DNA of 35,389 nucleotides, from contig CAILVZ010000047.1 in NCBI GenBank assembly GCA_903837825.1, positions 1-35,389 of the forward strand. The letters are read 5' to 3'. This document shows positions 1 through 9,143 of this stretch, in pieces (positions within the stretch are counted from its first letter, which is position 1; each line of letters begins with the position of its first letter). The position numbers were made by a program, and so were the translations under genes. This DNA is from Akkermansiaceae bacterium. GTDB lineage: Bacteria > Verrucomicrobiota > Verrucomicrobiia > Verrucomicrobiales > Akkermansiaceae. A model generated the notes under the pieces. It saw only the letters and a list, made by a program, of their open reading frames with translations. It ran no database searches and was not told the DNA's origin.

Positions 1-1
1 T

Positions 2-1678
2 CCATTTTCCGCCAAGGGAACCCTCCAGATCGCTCAAGCGCTTTATGAAAAGCACAAGATGATCACCTACCCCCGGACCGATTCGCGCTACCTGCCAGAG
101 GATTACACGGGAAATGTTCGTGAGACACTCCAAGACATCGGCAACAGCGACCTCGACGTCGCAAAATTCGCGAAAACCGTGCTCGCCGGAAGCGCAGAGA
201 ATGGCCCACGCCTCCACAAGTCGCGCCGCGTCTTCGATAGCAAAAAAGTCTCGGACCACTTTGCAATCATTCCGACCGGCAAGTTCGCCAAGCTCAGCGA
301 CGCCGAGCAAAAGCTTTACGACATGATCGTGAAGCGCTTCATCGCGGTGTTCTATCCATCGGCGGAGTTTGAGCAAACGACTCGTCTCACGCGGATCACG
401 TCGTCCGCCGCCACCGACACCTTCAAGACCGAAGGCCGCATCCTCGTGAAACCCGGCTGGCTTGAAGTCTACGGTCGTCGCCCCGGGGTGGCCGCCGGTA
501 AGGACGAACTGGTCGCCGTCGCTGACGGTGAAACCGCAAGTGTTGATGCTGTCGAAGTGCTTCATGAGGAAACTAAGCCCCCCGCACGCATGACCGAATC
601 CACCCTGCTTTCCGCGATGGAAGGTGCCGGAAAACTCATCGACGACGAAACCCTGCGCGAGGCCATGGCCGAGCGAGGCTTGGGCACGCCTGCCACCCGC
701 GCGGCGACCATCGAAGGCCTCATTTCTCAAAAATACCTCGCTCGCGAAGGTCGCGACCTCTTTGTCTCTGGCAGCGGCATGCGCCTCATTGAGCTCGTTC
801 GTGAGATGGAGATCGAAGGACTCTATTCCCCCAAGCTTACCGGCGATTGGGAATTCAAGCTCCGCCAAATGGAACAAGGCCTCCTTCAACGTGGCGATTT
901 CATGAAGGAGATCATCGCCTACACCAACGAGATTTGCGCCAAAGCCCGCCAGGCGGCAGATCTCGCCAAAAGCGAGGTCTTCCCAGACCTCAAGGTCGCT
1001 TGCCCAGTCTGCGGTGCTCCCAGCCTCAAACAAACCGAAGCCACCTACGAATGCCGCGAGCCCGAATGCAAATTCAAGGCGAAGAAACACATCGCCGGCC
1101 GCCTGCTCACGGAAGAGGAAGCCGCCGACTTGTTTACCAAAAAATTTGTGGGCCCCCTCACGGGATTCCGCTCGAAGTTCAACAAGCCATTCGATGCCGG
1201 CCTCGAACTCGACGCGAAATTCAAAATCAATTTCGTTTTCGAAAGCGACGACCGCGATGGCCCACCCGAACTCACCGAGGACCAACTTGTCGGTGAAGCC
1301 CAAACCGCAGAGGGCAAATCCTTCAAGATCTACGCGACGGAGAAGGCCTACCACATCCCCGAGATTGTCACCAAAAAGGACCCCCACGGCGTCCGCATTG
1401 GCAAATCCATCCTCCACTGCGAGATCCCGCAAGACCAAATCCTGAAACTCATCGGCACCGGCAAAACCGACGTCCTCAAGGGCTTCGTCTCAAACCGCAC
1501 CAAACGGAAGTTTGATGCGAGCCTCACCTTCGATCAGGGAGACGGAAAAATCGGCTTCGATTTCCCACCTCGCCCCGCGAAAAAAACCGCTGCTGAAAAA
1601 ACCGTCGAAACTAAAGTCCCCGCCCAAAAAACCGCGGCGAAAAAATCGGCAACCAAGAAGGCGGCGAAATCGAAATAA
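2..1678 (+). CDS. topB: DNA topoisomerase III (type IA), 3' part
   Basis: Type IA topoisomerase that cuts one DNA strand through a 5'-phosphotyrosine and decatenates or relaxes DNA. The gene enters from the left edge: the frame is open from base 2, so the N-terminal Toprim domain is missing and 558 codons remain. The catalytic Tyr lies in [12 protein letters not shown] (Tyr codon 68-70). [10 protein letters not shown] and [17 protein letters not shown] are type IA core motifs, and the [10 protein letters not shown] and DHFAIIPT forms fit TopB better than TopA. After the core comes one four-Cys segment (CPVCG ... C ... C, about bases 1000-1070), then topoisomerase C-terminal repeat-like sequence, and a Lys/Ala-rich tail of about 30 residues that probably aids DNA binding. 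It converges on the glycosyltransferase gene 31 bp away. Family certain; TopB rather than TopA likely. Confidence 0.9.
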   Translation, partial: PFSAKGTLQIAQALYEKHKMITYPRTDSRYLPEDYTGNVRETLQDIGNSDLDVAKFAKTVLAGSAENGPRLHKSRRVFDSKKVSDHFAIIPTGKFAKLSDAEQKLYDMIVKRFIAVFYPSAEFEQTTRLTRITSSAATDTFKTEGRILVKPGWLEVYGRRPGVAAGKDELVAVADGETASVDAVEVLHEETKPPARMTESTLLSAMEGAGKLIDDETLREAMAERGLGTPATRAATIEGLISQKYLAREGRDLFVSGSGMRLIELVREMEIEGLYSPKLTGDWEFKLRQMEQGLLQRGDFMKEIIAYTNEICAKARQAADLAKSEVFPDLKVACPVCGAPSLKQTEATYECREPECKFKAKKHIAGRLLTEEEAADLFTKKFVGPLTGFRSKFNKPFDAGLELDAKFKINFVFESDDRDGPPELTEDQLVGEAQTAEGKSFKIYATEKAYHIPEIVTKKDPHGVRIGKSILHCEIPQDQILKLIGTGKTDVLKGFVSNRTKRKFDASLTFDQGDGKIGFDFPPRPAKKTAAEKTVETKVPAQKTAAKKSATKKAAKSK

Positions 1679-1709
1679 GCGTGAATCTACCTTACATCTC
1701 AACCGGCGT

Positions 1710-2702
1710 TCATGTCGGCTTTGCGTTCTGATAGGTTCCCTTGATTTGTTCCCAGCGGTGACTCCATGAGTGATGCTGATGCACGGTCTGATAGTTTTTC
1801 TCAATCAGCGGCAGGTAATCGTTATAGTGATCCAAGATCGAATCTAACTGAAGGGTTGGCTGCTTCATGTCGATTTCGATCATAGGCTGATCATCGAACA
1901 ACTCACCCATCTCCGCAGGCATGTGCCCGAGTACCAGGCACTTGGAGGCCATCGCTTGGAGGTAGCGGATGGTCATGGTCTCAATTGCGCCCGAACGTTC
2001 AGGGTGGGTCACGCTTGAAGGAACGCAAATCACGATTTTGGACCGTGCCAACCCCTCGATGAATTCGCGACGAGAATCGAACACGAGCTGACCCTTCACT
2101 TTTTCATATCGGTATTGCCTCTGGCGCTCCTCGCAATGCCCAACGATGGCCTGATGATAGGCATCATATTTCCTCCCCAATGCCAGCACATCGATCGACT
2201 TTTCCTCGGGTTGATGAAAGTGGTACTCATCAGGGTTGATGCCCTCCGGAATCCAGTGGACACGGGTTTTCGGGAGCCGCGCTCGCAGGGCATCAGCCGC
2301 TTGGGACGCAGACACGAATAGATGATTGATTTTATATTCATTCGCAAATGCCTCGATCAAATCATGCCGATCGGGCCATGCATCAAAGAGAAAAGCGCTT
2401 CGGTTGCCATTGAAGGCCAAGCCATAATCCCCAAAGGGAATCGCATCCAAACGCATCAGCACCGCAAACAAATGCCTCGGATCTCCCATGGGATTCAAGG
2501 CGCGCTCGGCCTCGATTTCAGGAATGATCGAATGGCCAAATTTTCTAACAACACGATGAATCAAGAACTGAATTTCTGCAAGGAAACGGCCATTCGGTCG
2601 AGCCACCTCAACAAGCGGATCGGCCAAAATCGCACTTTCAAACTCCACCACCGTATCAAATGAAACATGACTGCAGCGGAATGAATCGACAATCAGTCTC
2701 AT
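1710..2702 (-). CDS. glycosyltransferase, GT4-like
   Basis: A 330-residue protein resembling GT-B fold glycosyltransferases (glycosyl transferases group 1 type). The C-terminal half has the usual nucleotide-sugar domain features: an IDVLALGRKYDAY strand-loop at about residue 170, then SKIVICVPSSVTHPERSG and an ETMTIRYLQAMASKCLVLG helix where this family binds the donor (E-x7-E is not strictly seen). The N-terminal half (AIPFGDYGLAFNGNRSAF; SASQAADALRARLP; WIPEGINPDEY) fits an acceptor domain. No signal peptide or membrane segment is visible, so it is probably cytoplasmic or peripheral. It stands alone: a 215-bp AT-rich gap separates it from the ApbE-like gene. Substrate unknown. The start is the first ATG after an in-frame stop and lies in the AT-rich gap. 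Confidence 0.7.
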   Translation of the reverse strand: MRLIVDSFRCSHVSFDTVVEFESAILADPLVEVARPNGRFLAEIQFLIHRVVRKFGHSIIPEIEAERALNPMGDPRHLFAVLMRLDAIPFGDYGLAFNGNRSAFLFDAWPDRHDLIEAFANEYKINHLFVSASQAADALRARLPKTRVHWIPEGINPDEYHFHQPEEKSIDVLALGRKYDAYHQAIVGHCEERQRQYRYEKVKGQLVFDSRREFIEGLARSKIVICVPSSVTHPERSGAIETMTIRYLQAMASKCLVLGHMPAEMGELFDDQPMIEIDMKQPTLQLDSILDHYNDYLPLIEKNYQTVHQHHSWSHRWEQIKGTYQNAKPT

Positions 2703-2917
2703 TCTCTTCTCATTAGAGTATCGTCGTGCTCAACTCAAGAAGATTCCATAAATCCTCACGGGCGATGGAATCTGAGTTCTTAAATTTATCTAACAATTAA
2801 GAATTCAAACTTTTATAAAACCAAAGCATCAACAAAAGGTATCTTTTCAAGGAAGCTTACCAAGCGGCGGCCTCGATTTGGGATTCCATATCGCTGAGTT
2901 CAGCCAAGATCGTGCAC

Positions 2918-3760
2918 TTACACCTGTTGAACCTTGTCGCCATCATCGAGATAAACCGCGTCGATCGAACCATCGCCAGCGATGAATGCGGGAACGTCTT
3001 TCGGATCCAAAAGTAACAAAGCGGTAGACCAGATTTCTGCCATCGCAGCGGTGGGTGCTTTTACCCAAACTCGGCGGGACGGGTTCGCGGGCATGGCATG
3101 TTCTCCCCCAGGGTGGACGATGTGGCTGCCTTGAATTCCCGTACCCGAGGCGCTCAGCGCGGCATTCATCAAGGTGATCCGCTGAGTGGCGCGATCTCCT
3201 GTTAGATCAATGGGCCATGCAGCGGAGCCAAAGGCAATCAGTGAACTTGCACCCGCGGCGAGCAAGCCACTCTCCGCGCCCCAATCGACCAAGAGTTGCC
3301 GAATTAAGTCGAGAGCAAAACCTTTGCCGATGCCTCCGAGGTCAATCTCGCGGCCGGGAGATTCGCATGTGATGGCAGGGGTGTCGGGGTGAATGATCAA
3401 CTGACCCACGATGTCAGGCTCGGCGCCATCCAGCCCTGATTTCAAATGGGCGATCCGGCGGCCTAGGGTGATGTCGAAAAGCCCTCCGGTTAGAGAATGC
3501 CCCTGCAACGCGATGAGCAGGCATTGGTGACAAGACTCACTGAGGTAAAGCGTCTCTCCCGCTTTCATGCGGTTAATTCTCGAAACATCGCTGCCATCTA
3601 AAAAACGGCTAAGGCGATATTCTAACAGATCAATCTGATCGCAACATTCTCTCGCCATCCCATTCGCCGTCGATGCATCAGGCTCGCAAATCCTTAGAAA
3701 AAACGTCGTGTTCATCGCCTCGTGAGTGAATAGGCGCGCTGCTGGAACAGGTTCAATCAT
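2918..3760 (-). CDS. ApbE-like FAD:protein FMN transferase
   Basis: A 280-residue member of the ApbE family, which moves FMN from FAD onto Thr/Ser of target proteins such as NqrB/NqrC and RnfG. Visible motifs: TGGLFDITLGRRI in place of the usual GxFDPTVGPL, the well-kept EIDLGGIGKGFALD flavin-binding stretch, SGTGIQGSHIVHP near the active site, and AAMAEIWSTALLLL, matching the metal-binding AxxADxxSTAL segment but with Glu for the usual Asp. The usual NLGGDI is AAGASSL here. No lipobox is present, unlike many periplasmic ApbE proteins, so location is unclear. The start codon overlaps the end of the upstream Agl23-like gene by 8 bp, so the two are probably translated from one mRNA. No flavinylation target gene is seen nearby. 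The substitutions leave some doubt about catalytic competence. Confidence 0.8.
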   Translation of the reverse strand: MIEPVPAARLFTHEAMNTTFFLRICEPDASTANGMARECCDQIDLLEYRLSRFLDGSDVSRINRMKAGETLYLSESCHQCLLIALQGHSLTGGLFDITLGRRIAHLKSGLDGAEPDIVGQLIIHPDTPAITCESPGREIDLGGIGKGFALDLIRQLLVDWGAESGLLAAGASSLIAFGSAAWPIDLTGDRATQRITLMNAALSASGTGIQGSHIVHPGGEHAMPANPSRRVWVKAPTAAMAEIWSTALLLLDPKDVPAFIAGDGSIDAVYLDDGDKVQQV

Positions 3761-5258
3761 TTGCGGATTTCATCCAGCGGCTCCAAATTTCATTTCTAAT
3801 AAAAAGTGTGATGGAAACTCCCGCACGAAGCCCCCGCGGTATGGCCGTGTGAGACGTTTTAAGCTGGTTTGAAACAGCATCTTCCACCTCGGGCATGGCA
3901 AACACCAATGGAAATTCCATCAGGTTGTTTGGCGGGTTTCCCCAGTAGCCAACACGCTTACAGGTCCGCAGATACCATGGCAACGGCCAGTAATCCGTTC
4001 CAATGACCGCCACGGGTTCAAGGGCGCTCTCTGGCGCGGTTTGACTGAGCTTTTTCAGCCACGGAGGTAGGTCTTCCAGATCGCTTCGGGTCGGGACATA
4101 GGCGAAGGGATTGCGCTCGTCGGAGGCAAACCGGCCAGTCGCAAATCGGGCTTGGGTCCATTGGGTCGCGAGGCAGAGCACCCCTAACGAGCCGAGCGCC
4201 ACCCTGATCCATTTATTCTTATTAGAAAATCCAACCAGACTCAGACCGCCTAACAGACACGCATGCGCCCAAGGCAAGCACGCAAGCCAAGGCGTCTTGT
4301 AGGCGATGACACTGTAGATGAAAAAATGGCCAAGCGTAGCATATGCAAGAAACCGGATGGTTCGGGGGCTATTCGCATCGCGCTGACAGCTTCTAACGAA
4401 ACCTAACAACGCAAGTAGCACCACGGGTGTGCCAAACCACCAAACCCCGCCGGATTTAAAAGGCAGCACCACGAGCTGAAAATAATAGCCGAAGGATTTT
4501 TCGTGCCCCCCCACGGTTTTGTATTCAAAGAAAGTGCGAACGGCATTGACCGCCCCGCCGAGATGGCGGAATCCATCGGTGTAGAAATATACCGAAACGA
4601 GCGCGGCGGTGACCATCGAGAGGCCGATCGATTTCCCGTAGGATTGCCACGCAGTTGCCCACCATGCGCGGTTCAGGACTTGCCGTTGTTCGATGAGTAC
4701 CAACGTGGCTGCACCCACCCAAGCGATCATGCTGATCGCAAAGCTTTCCTTGGTGGCAAACATCAGCCCCATGAAAATCCCAGGAATCCCCCAGCGTGGC
4801 GCCCGCGCACACGATGCCAGCACCAGCATTCCGAACAGCACTAACAGCGACTCGTGGATAAACATCCGGCTGTAGTAAACCAATAAGGGCGAGGTCGCTA
4901 GCAGTGCCGCAGCGAGTAGCGTTGGGCCATCGCCAAAGCGCCGCCGCCATGCCAACGGAACGAACAAGATCAAGGTGCCCGCGATCGCCATCAGCAGGCG
5001 CGGCGGAGTTTTCGTCATTTCAGCCCAATCGTTTTCACCATACCAGCGGAAGATCGGAATTGCCAAATACCCCATGGTCGGTCCGTGAAAATGAGTCGGG
5101 TCGAAATGGTAGTCGCCAGACCCCATGCGAACTGCAGTGAGACGCGCACCCGTCGCTTCATCGGCATGAAACGGACGACTCGCAAACCCATCGAAGCGAA
5201 GAAATCCTCCGGCAAGGACTACCGCAATCCAGTAGGCGATGATGGCGGCTCGTTTCAT
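3753..5258 (-). CDS. TIGR03663/Agl23-like membrane glycosyltransferase
   Basis: A 501-residue polytopic membrane protein of the GT-C/PMT-like type, best matching the TIGR03663 family (annotated as flippase-activity-associated Agl23). The N-terminal helix is followed by an acidic first loop, RPFHADEATGARL, with the Asp-Glu pair typical of GT-C enzymes, then DPTHFHGPTMGYL. About ten hydrophobic segments follow, with YYSRMFIHESLLVLFGML and MFATKESFAISM as further family-like loops, and a short soluble C-terminal part. It likely transfers sugar from a polyprenyl-phosphate donor on the outer face of the inner membrane; the acceptor is unknown. It starts 50 bp from the divergent GT2 gene, which could supply the lipid-linked donor, and overlaps the ApbE-like gene downstream. 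Confidence 0.8.
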   Translation of the reverse strand: MKRAAIIAYWIAVVLAGGFLRFDGFASRPFHADEATGARLTAVRMGSGDYHFDPTHFHGPTMGYLAIPIFRWYGENDWAEMTKTPPRLLMAIAGTLILFVPLAWRRRFGDGPTLLAAALLATSPLLVYYSRMFIHESLLVLFGMLVLASCARAPRWGIPGIFMGLMFATKESFAISMIAWVGAATLVLIEQRQVLNRAWWATAWQSYGKSIGLSMVTAALVSVYFYTDGFRHLGGAVNAVRTFFEYKTVGGHEKSFGYYFQLVVLPFKSGGVWWFGTPVVLLALLGFVRSCQRDANSPRTIRFLAYATLGHFFIYSVIAYKTPWLACLPWAHACLLGGLSLVGFSNKNKWIRVALGSLGVLCLATQWTQARFATGRFASDERNPFAYVPTRSDLEDLPPWLKKLSQTAPESALEPVAVIGTDYWPLPWYLRTCKRVGYWGNPPNNLMEFPLVFAMPEVEDAVSNQLKTSHTAIPRGLRAGVSITLFIRNEIWSRWMKSAND

Positions 5259-5308
5259 CTGTGGAATGGATCGTTTGAAAGAAATGATAAGCTCGCAATG
5301 TTATTCTG

Positions 5309-6064
5309 ATGGATTCACATTCAATCATGCACGACCCGTCCGTCACCATCGTTCTTGTCACTCCCGTCTGGAATGACTCGTCGCGCTTGGCGTCATTCGG
5401 GGCGGAGCTTGCGGTAGCTCTTGCAGCATCGCCACTCATGGTTCACTGGGTCATCGCCGACGATGGCTCGGGCGATCACGAGCGCGAACCCCTCCACCAA
5501 CTCAGAGAGGCTTTCATCAAAGTTTTCCCCAAGGTGCACCTGCATTTCGCCGCTGAGCATCTAGGTAAGGGCGCTGTGGTGCGCGAGGCGTGGGCCACTC
5601 GGACGGATGCAGACTGGCTGACCTTTGTCGATGCAGACGGCAGTGTGACACCGGAGGAAAAATTGCGCCTCATCGCCACTGCGCTGGAGCTCGACCAATC
5701 GGTGATCGGCATCCGCAGGCGGACCGAGACCACCGAGATCGTGGAGAGCCCATGGCGCGGGCTTTTTCACCGTGGTTTCCTAACAGCGGCACAGTGGCTA
5801 CTCGGCCTCCAGTGCGAGGATCCTCAGTGTGGCGCGAAAGTGCTGCGTGCGCCCGACTACCGCCGAGTCGCTGACCAGCTATCGGAAAACGGGTTGGCAT
5901 TCGACTCAGAACTGCTCTGCGCCCTCAAGCACGGCGGCGCAACCTGGCGCGAGATCCCTGTCAGCTGGATTGAAAAACCCGGCGGCAAGGTCAAGCCGCT
6001 ACGCGATGCATGGTCCATGCTGGCGGCCTTGCTGCGCATCCGCAAACGCATGCCGCCACGATGA
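5309..6064 (+). CDS. GT2 glycosyltransferase (DPM1-like)
   Basis: A 251-residue family-2 glycosyltransferase with GT-A fold. The opening strand SVTIVLVTPVWNDSSRL is followed by the ADDGSGD loop, the HLGKGAVVREAWA motif typical of polyprenyl-phosphate mannosyl/glucosyl transferases, and the metal-binding TFVDADGSV (DxD). DPQCGAKVLRAPDYRRV corresponds to the catalytic loop of dolichyl-phosphate sugar synthases. There are no strong membrane helices, so it is probably a peripheral enzyme making a lipid-linked sugar. A second ATG six codons in (5327) is also possible. It ends exactly where the convergent oxidoreductase gene ends, with no bases between the stop codons. Its divergent position next to the Agl23-like gene suggests a donor/acceptor partnership. 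Confidence 0.85.
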   Translation: MDSHSIMHDPSVTIVLVTPVWNDSSRLASFGAELAVALAASPLMVHWVIADDGSGDHEREPLHQLREAFIKVFPKVHLHFAAEHLGKGAVVREAWATRTDADWLTFVDADGSVTPEEKLRLIATALELDQSVIGIRRRTETTEIVESPWRGLFHRGFLTAAQWLLGLQCEDPQCGAKVLRAPDYRRVADQLSENGLAFDSELLCALKHGGATWREIPVSWIEKPGGKVKPLRDAWSMLAALLRIRKRMPPR

Positions 6065-7330
6065 TCATGCCTTGCCTGGAACTGGAGGAACCTCAGCAGG
6101 AAGCGTGATCGGGCCATGCTCGAAGTCGAGCGCCGTTGGCGTGCAGATCGCACCAAAGTGCGGAGATTGTTCGTTTTTCACGAGATCATTCCACCGGACG
6201 ATTTCGCCAGTGTATGCAGAAATGCGGCCCATGATCGCGACCAGTGTGGACTCAGCGATGCGCTTCGCGTCGTTGAGAGGATTCCCAGCGTTCACGCTGC
6301 GAATCATGTCGATATGCTCCTGGACTTGGCCATTGCTTGAATCGACTTGAATCTCGGGAATGAGGACTTTTTTGCCGTTCAGTTTGCCACCCCCATAACA
6401 GCTCCCCTCGGTGCCAGTGAACGATTCACCCACCCGACCATAAGTTCCGCTGATTTGTCGGCATTGGCTGTGGATGTGGACATCATCCCCGAAGTCATAG
6501 TCCACGCTGAAAAAATCAAACATGTTACCGGTTTCACGGCGGGCTCTCCCCCCGAAGCCCACCGCAGCCACTGGAGGACGACCCAGAAACCAAACCGCCA
6601 CGTCAAGATTGTGAACGTGCTGCTCGACAATGTGGTCGCCAGACAATTCGGTAAAATTGAGCCAATTGCGCGTCATGTAAGATGCATCGGATTCCCCCGC
6701 ATTTCGGCGCTTCGTCCATGGCACTGTGCCATTCCACTGGACCACCCCACCTTTGATTTGGCCGATGGCTCCGGCATCAATGAGGGCCTTGTTTGTCAGG
6801 TATTCCGCCATGTGGCGGCGCTGGGTTCCAGCCACCACCGCGAGCCCCTTCACCGCGGCTCGTTCTCCAGTCGCCATCACCGACCGAGCGCCGGGGGCAT
6901 CGACGGCGACTGGCTTCTCGATGAAGCAATGCTTTCCTGCCTCGACCGCGGCGGCGAAATGCACCGGCCGGAATGCGGGAGGTGTCGCCATCACGACGTA
7001 GTCACAGTCGCTAGCGAGAACTTTTTGGTAGTTGTCGTAGCCCCCATAACAACGGTCGGCGGGTAGCGAATAGCGTTTCCCCGCACTTTCCGCCTTCTCC
7101 TTGAATGCGTCACCTGCAGCCACCAGTTCCGCCTCAATCCCTAGGATTTTACAAGCTTCCATGAAATTTCCAATCGCGCCAACGCCCCGCCCACCGCAAC
7201 CGATGAGCCCAACCTTCACTTTCTTGACTCCCGCTGTTAGATTAACCGCAAAAACGGAATTTGCTGCTAAGCCCGCACCCAGCAGCGTGGAATTTCGGAG
7301 AAAGGCGCGACGATGAAGAATGGGTTGCAT
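6065..7330 (-). CDS. Gfo/Idh/MocA oxidoreductase, twin-arginine exported
   Basis: A 421-residue NAD(P)-dependent oxidoreductase of the Gfo/Idh/MocA family, which oxidises or reduces sugars and their derivatives. I take the ATG at 7330 because it gives a complete Tat signal: MQPILHRRAFLRNSTLL followed by a hydrophobic run ending in Ala-rich sequence. Starts further upstream only add a basic tail. After the signal comes the Rossmann motif KVGLIGCGGRGVGA, then YVVMATPPAFR and the EKPVAVDAPGARS segment that carries the family's EKP lysine. The C-terminal half (SGDHIVEQHVHNLDVAVWFL, FTGTEGSCYGGG) is the alpha/beta substrate domain. The protein is expected to fold with its cofactor in the cytoplasm and then be exported. 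Such paralogues are numerous in Planctomycetes and Verrucomicrobia; the substrate cannot be told. Confidence 0.9.
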   Translation of the reverse strand: MQPILHRRAFLRNSTLLGAGLAANSVFAVNLTAGVKKVKVGLIGCGGRGVGAIGNFMEACKILGIEAELVAAGDAFKEKAESAGKRYSLPADRCYGGYDNYQKVLASDCDYVVMATPPAFRPVHFAAAVEAGKHCFIEKPVAVDAPGARSVMATGERAAVKGLAVVAGTQRRHMAEYLTNKALIDAGAIGQIKGGVVQWNGTVPWTKRRNAGESDASYMTRNWLNFTELSGDHIVEQHVHNLDVAVWFLGRPPVAAVGFGGRARRETGNMFDFFSVDYDFGDDVHIHSQCRQISGTYGRVGESFTGTEGSCYGGGKLNGKKVLIPEIQVDSSNGQVQEHIDMIRSVNAGNPLNDAKRIAESTLVAIMGRISAYTGEIVRWNDLVKNEQSPHFGAICTPTALDFEHGPITLPAEVPPVPGKA

Positions 7331-7455
7331 GGCGGTTTTTGGGTTAGGTGATTGCGGAACGATCGTTCCATGACGCACCATCCTTCTAAATCTGATCACG
7401 GATGCAATCCATGAATTTTAAGAGCTTTGAAAATAATCGAGATCCGACGACGAAA

Positions 7456-8565
7456 CTAGGCCTTGTAGCACCTCAATACTCGCGGAGTGATTCCCGTGAA
7501 AATCTCCCAGACGATCGTCTCCGCTTTTTCTGCAACCTCGGCGACAGGGAGGTGAGGCCCAAACATTTCCACCTCATCCCCCTCTTGGATCTCATCCGCC
7601 GCAGTCACATCGATCATGATTTGATCCATGGTGATCCTCCCGAGGATCGGGAATCGCCGGTTGCGAATCCATACCTCGCCGCCTTTCCCCGAAACATGGC
7701 GCGGGTAGCCATCGCCGTAGCCAATGCCGATGGTCGCCACCCGCGTGGGTCGCTCGGTCACAAATTGTCGGCCATAGGAAATTCCGTGGCCCGCAGGCAA
7801 GGTTCGTACCAAAGTGACCCTCGATTTGAGCGTCATCACCGTAGCAAGCCGCTCTTGGAAACCGGGGAACGGCGACACCCCATAAAGCATCAAGCCTGGA
7901 CGTGACAGATTGCAAATCCCTTGTTCATAACCGAGGAGACCCGCGCTGTTCGATAGATGCCGCCACTTGAATCGCTCAGTTCCTCCAAGCACGTCAACCA
8001 AGGCACGGAAGTCTCGGAACTGACCCTGAGTGAAGTCCTCGTCTTCATCCGCCGAAGGCAAATGGGAGCCAATCCCCTCGATTTCGAGGTTCTTCAGACC
8101 GTCCAGTTCGCCGATCTGCACTTTCAAGTGCTCTGCCAAAAATCCTCCACGGCCCATGCCGGTATCCACCGCTAGGTGCACCTTCAAGCACTTGCCTTTT
8201 GCCGCCGCTAGCCGATTGAAGTGCTCCGCCTCAGCCATCGACGAAATGCAAGGCACCCAGTTTCGGGCCACAATTTCCTCACGCTCTTCGGCCCATGTAG
8301 CTCCTAACAGATAGATCGGCGTGCTGACCCCTGCTCCCGCGATGCGGCGCGCCTCACCGACATTGGCCACCCCGAAGAATGCCAACTGCTCGGTGGCGAG
8401 GGCTTTGGCAATCTCCTCAAGCCCATGGCCATAGGCGCCAGCCTTCACCACCACCATCAGAGCCCCACCAAACGCCTCACGCGCAGTGGCGAGATTTTGC
8501 CTCATCGCACCGAGATCGATTTCCGCCCATGCGCGCGGCAGAGAAACTGGGAAGGGTTCGCTCAC
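7456..8565 (-). CDS. alr: alanine racemase
   Basis: A 369-residue PLP enzyme that converts L- to D-alanine for peptidoglycan. The N-terminal TIM barrel carries the PLP lysine (Lys41) in VVVKAGAYGHGLEEIA; the canonical motif is VKADAYGHG, so Asp is replaced by Gly here. The second catalytic base is Tyr264 in GISYGRQF. GIGYGDGYPRH and ILGRITMDQIMIDV belong to the C-terminal beta domain. Length and motif order are normal. Start: the ATG at 8565 gives MSEPFPVSLPRAWAEIDL, where the last residues are the usual family beginning. It lies 45 bp after the DUF2452 gene on the same strand with a small inverted repeat between them, so co-transcription is possible. Confidence 0.95.
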   Translation of the reverse strand: MSEPFPVSLPRAWAEIDLGAMRQNLATAREAFGGALMVVVKAGAYGHGLEEIAKALATEQLAFFGVANVGEARRIAGAGVSTPIYLLGATWAEEREEIVARNWVPCISSMAEAEHFNRLAAAKGKCLKVHLAVDTGMGRGGFLAEHLKVQIGELDGLKNLEIEGIGSHLPSADEDEDFTQGQFRDFRALVDVLGGTERFKWRHLSNSAGLLGYEQGICNLSRPGLMLYGVSPFPGFQERLATVMTLKSRVTLVRTLPAGHGISYGRQFVTERPTRVATIGIGYGDGYPRHVSGKGGEVWIRNRRFPILGRITMDQIMIDVTAADEIQEGDEVEMFGPHLPVAEVAEKAETIVWEIFTGITPRVLRCYKA

Positions 8566-8584
8566 AAGCGTTAAACTAGAGATC

Positions 8585-8601
8585 CTTGCCCCACTGGCAA
8601 G
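8585..8601 (-). other. short intercistronic hairpin
   Basis: A perfect 6-bp inverted repeat, CTTGCC and GGCAAG, with a 5-nt loop sits between the DUF2452 stop and the alr start. No T-run follows it on either strand, so it is not a standard Rho-independent terminator. It may stabilise a processed mRNA end or be chance. Confidence 0.3.
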
Positions 8602-8610
8602 AATTGACGA

Positions 8611-9033
8611 TCAGGATTCTGCCTCGACCGTTCCAAAGAGCTCACGGGAATCAACGTCGGCTGCGGTTTCGACGATTTTCCACTGGCGATCCATATTCAA
8701 GCGGACCGTCGCAAGGTGCTTCTGCGCCCATTCATCTGGAGAAATCATCGACAGCAGATGACGCCCGCGCATCTCATAAAGGTAATAGGTCCCACCGATG
8801 ATCGGCTCAAACTGAATGTCGGCCTCATAGACAAGCTTGTTCCAGTTGAAATGATCGATCGTCGCGAGGTACGCCTCCCGGATTTCCTGAAGTTTCTGCT
8901 GCAGGTCGCGTTCGACTTGAGAAATGCCACGCGATTTGAATGACGTCAGATCATTGGGAATGATCGGCGGACTCAAGGTCGAAACGGGGTAGGGCAGGAA
9001 TGCTCTCGATGGCTTATTCTCTGGTTCTGACAT
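8611..9033 (-). CDS. DUF2452 family protein
   Basis: A 140-residue soluble protein that I match to DUF2452 from memory of family features: an N-terminal LPYPVSTLSPPIIPNDLTSF stretch, a central amphipathic helix (VERDLQQKLQEIREAYLATI) likely to form a coiled coil, then FEPIIGGTYYLYEMRGRHLLS and MISPDEWAQKH, the most conserved part of the family. No function is known. The start at 9033 (MSEPENKPSRAF) is preferred over the open reading frame up to 9114, whose extra 27 residues look hydrophobic and unlike the family. It is followed on the same strand by alr after 45 bp; upstream lies the terminator of the pilin-like gene, so it probably has its own promoter in the short gap near 9034-9092. Confidence 0.75.
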   Translation of the reverse strand: MSEPENKPSRAFLPYPVSTLSPPIIPNDLTSFKSRGISQVERDLQQKLQEIREAYLATIDHFNWNKLVYEADIQFEPIIGGTYYLYEMRGRHLLSMISPDEWAQKHLATVRLNMDRQWKIVETAADVDSRELFGTVEAES

Positions 9034-9092
9034 GATGAAACGTTGGTATTGCCTTCGCCCATGATTCAACGCTGGGCAACTAAAAACGGCAT

Positions 9093-9127
9093 AAAAAAAC
9101 CGGAAGGCCACCACGGACCTTCCGGTT
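9093..9127 (-). terminator. Rho-independent terminator of the prepilin-type gene
   Basis: Read on the minus strand, a GC-rich stem (AACCGGAAGG pairing with CCTTCCGGTT) with a 10-nt loop is followed directly by a run of seven T. It begins 16 bp after the stop of the pilin-like gene at 9144. This is the clearest intrinsic terminator in the window and isolates the pilin-like gene from the DUF2452/alr pair. Confidence 0.9.
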
Positions 9128-9143
9128 GGAAACAGAATTCAGA

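Noticed and set aside
6347..7066. Plus-strand open frame opposite the Gfo/Idh/MocA gene
   Set aside because: Shadow of a well-supported gene; His/Arg-rich translation without recognisable domains.
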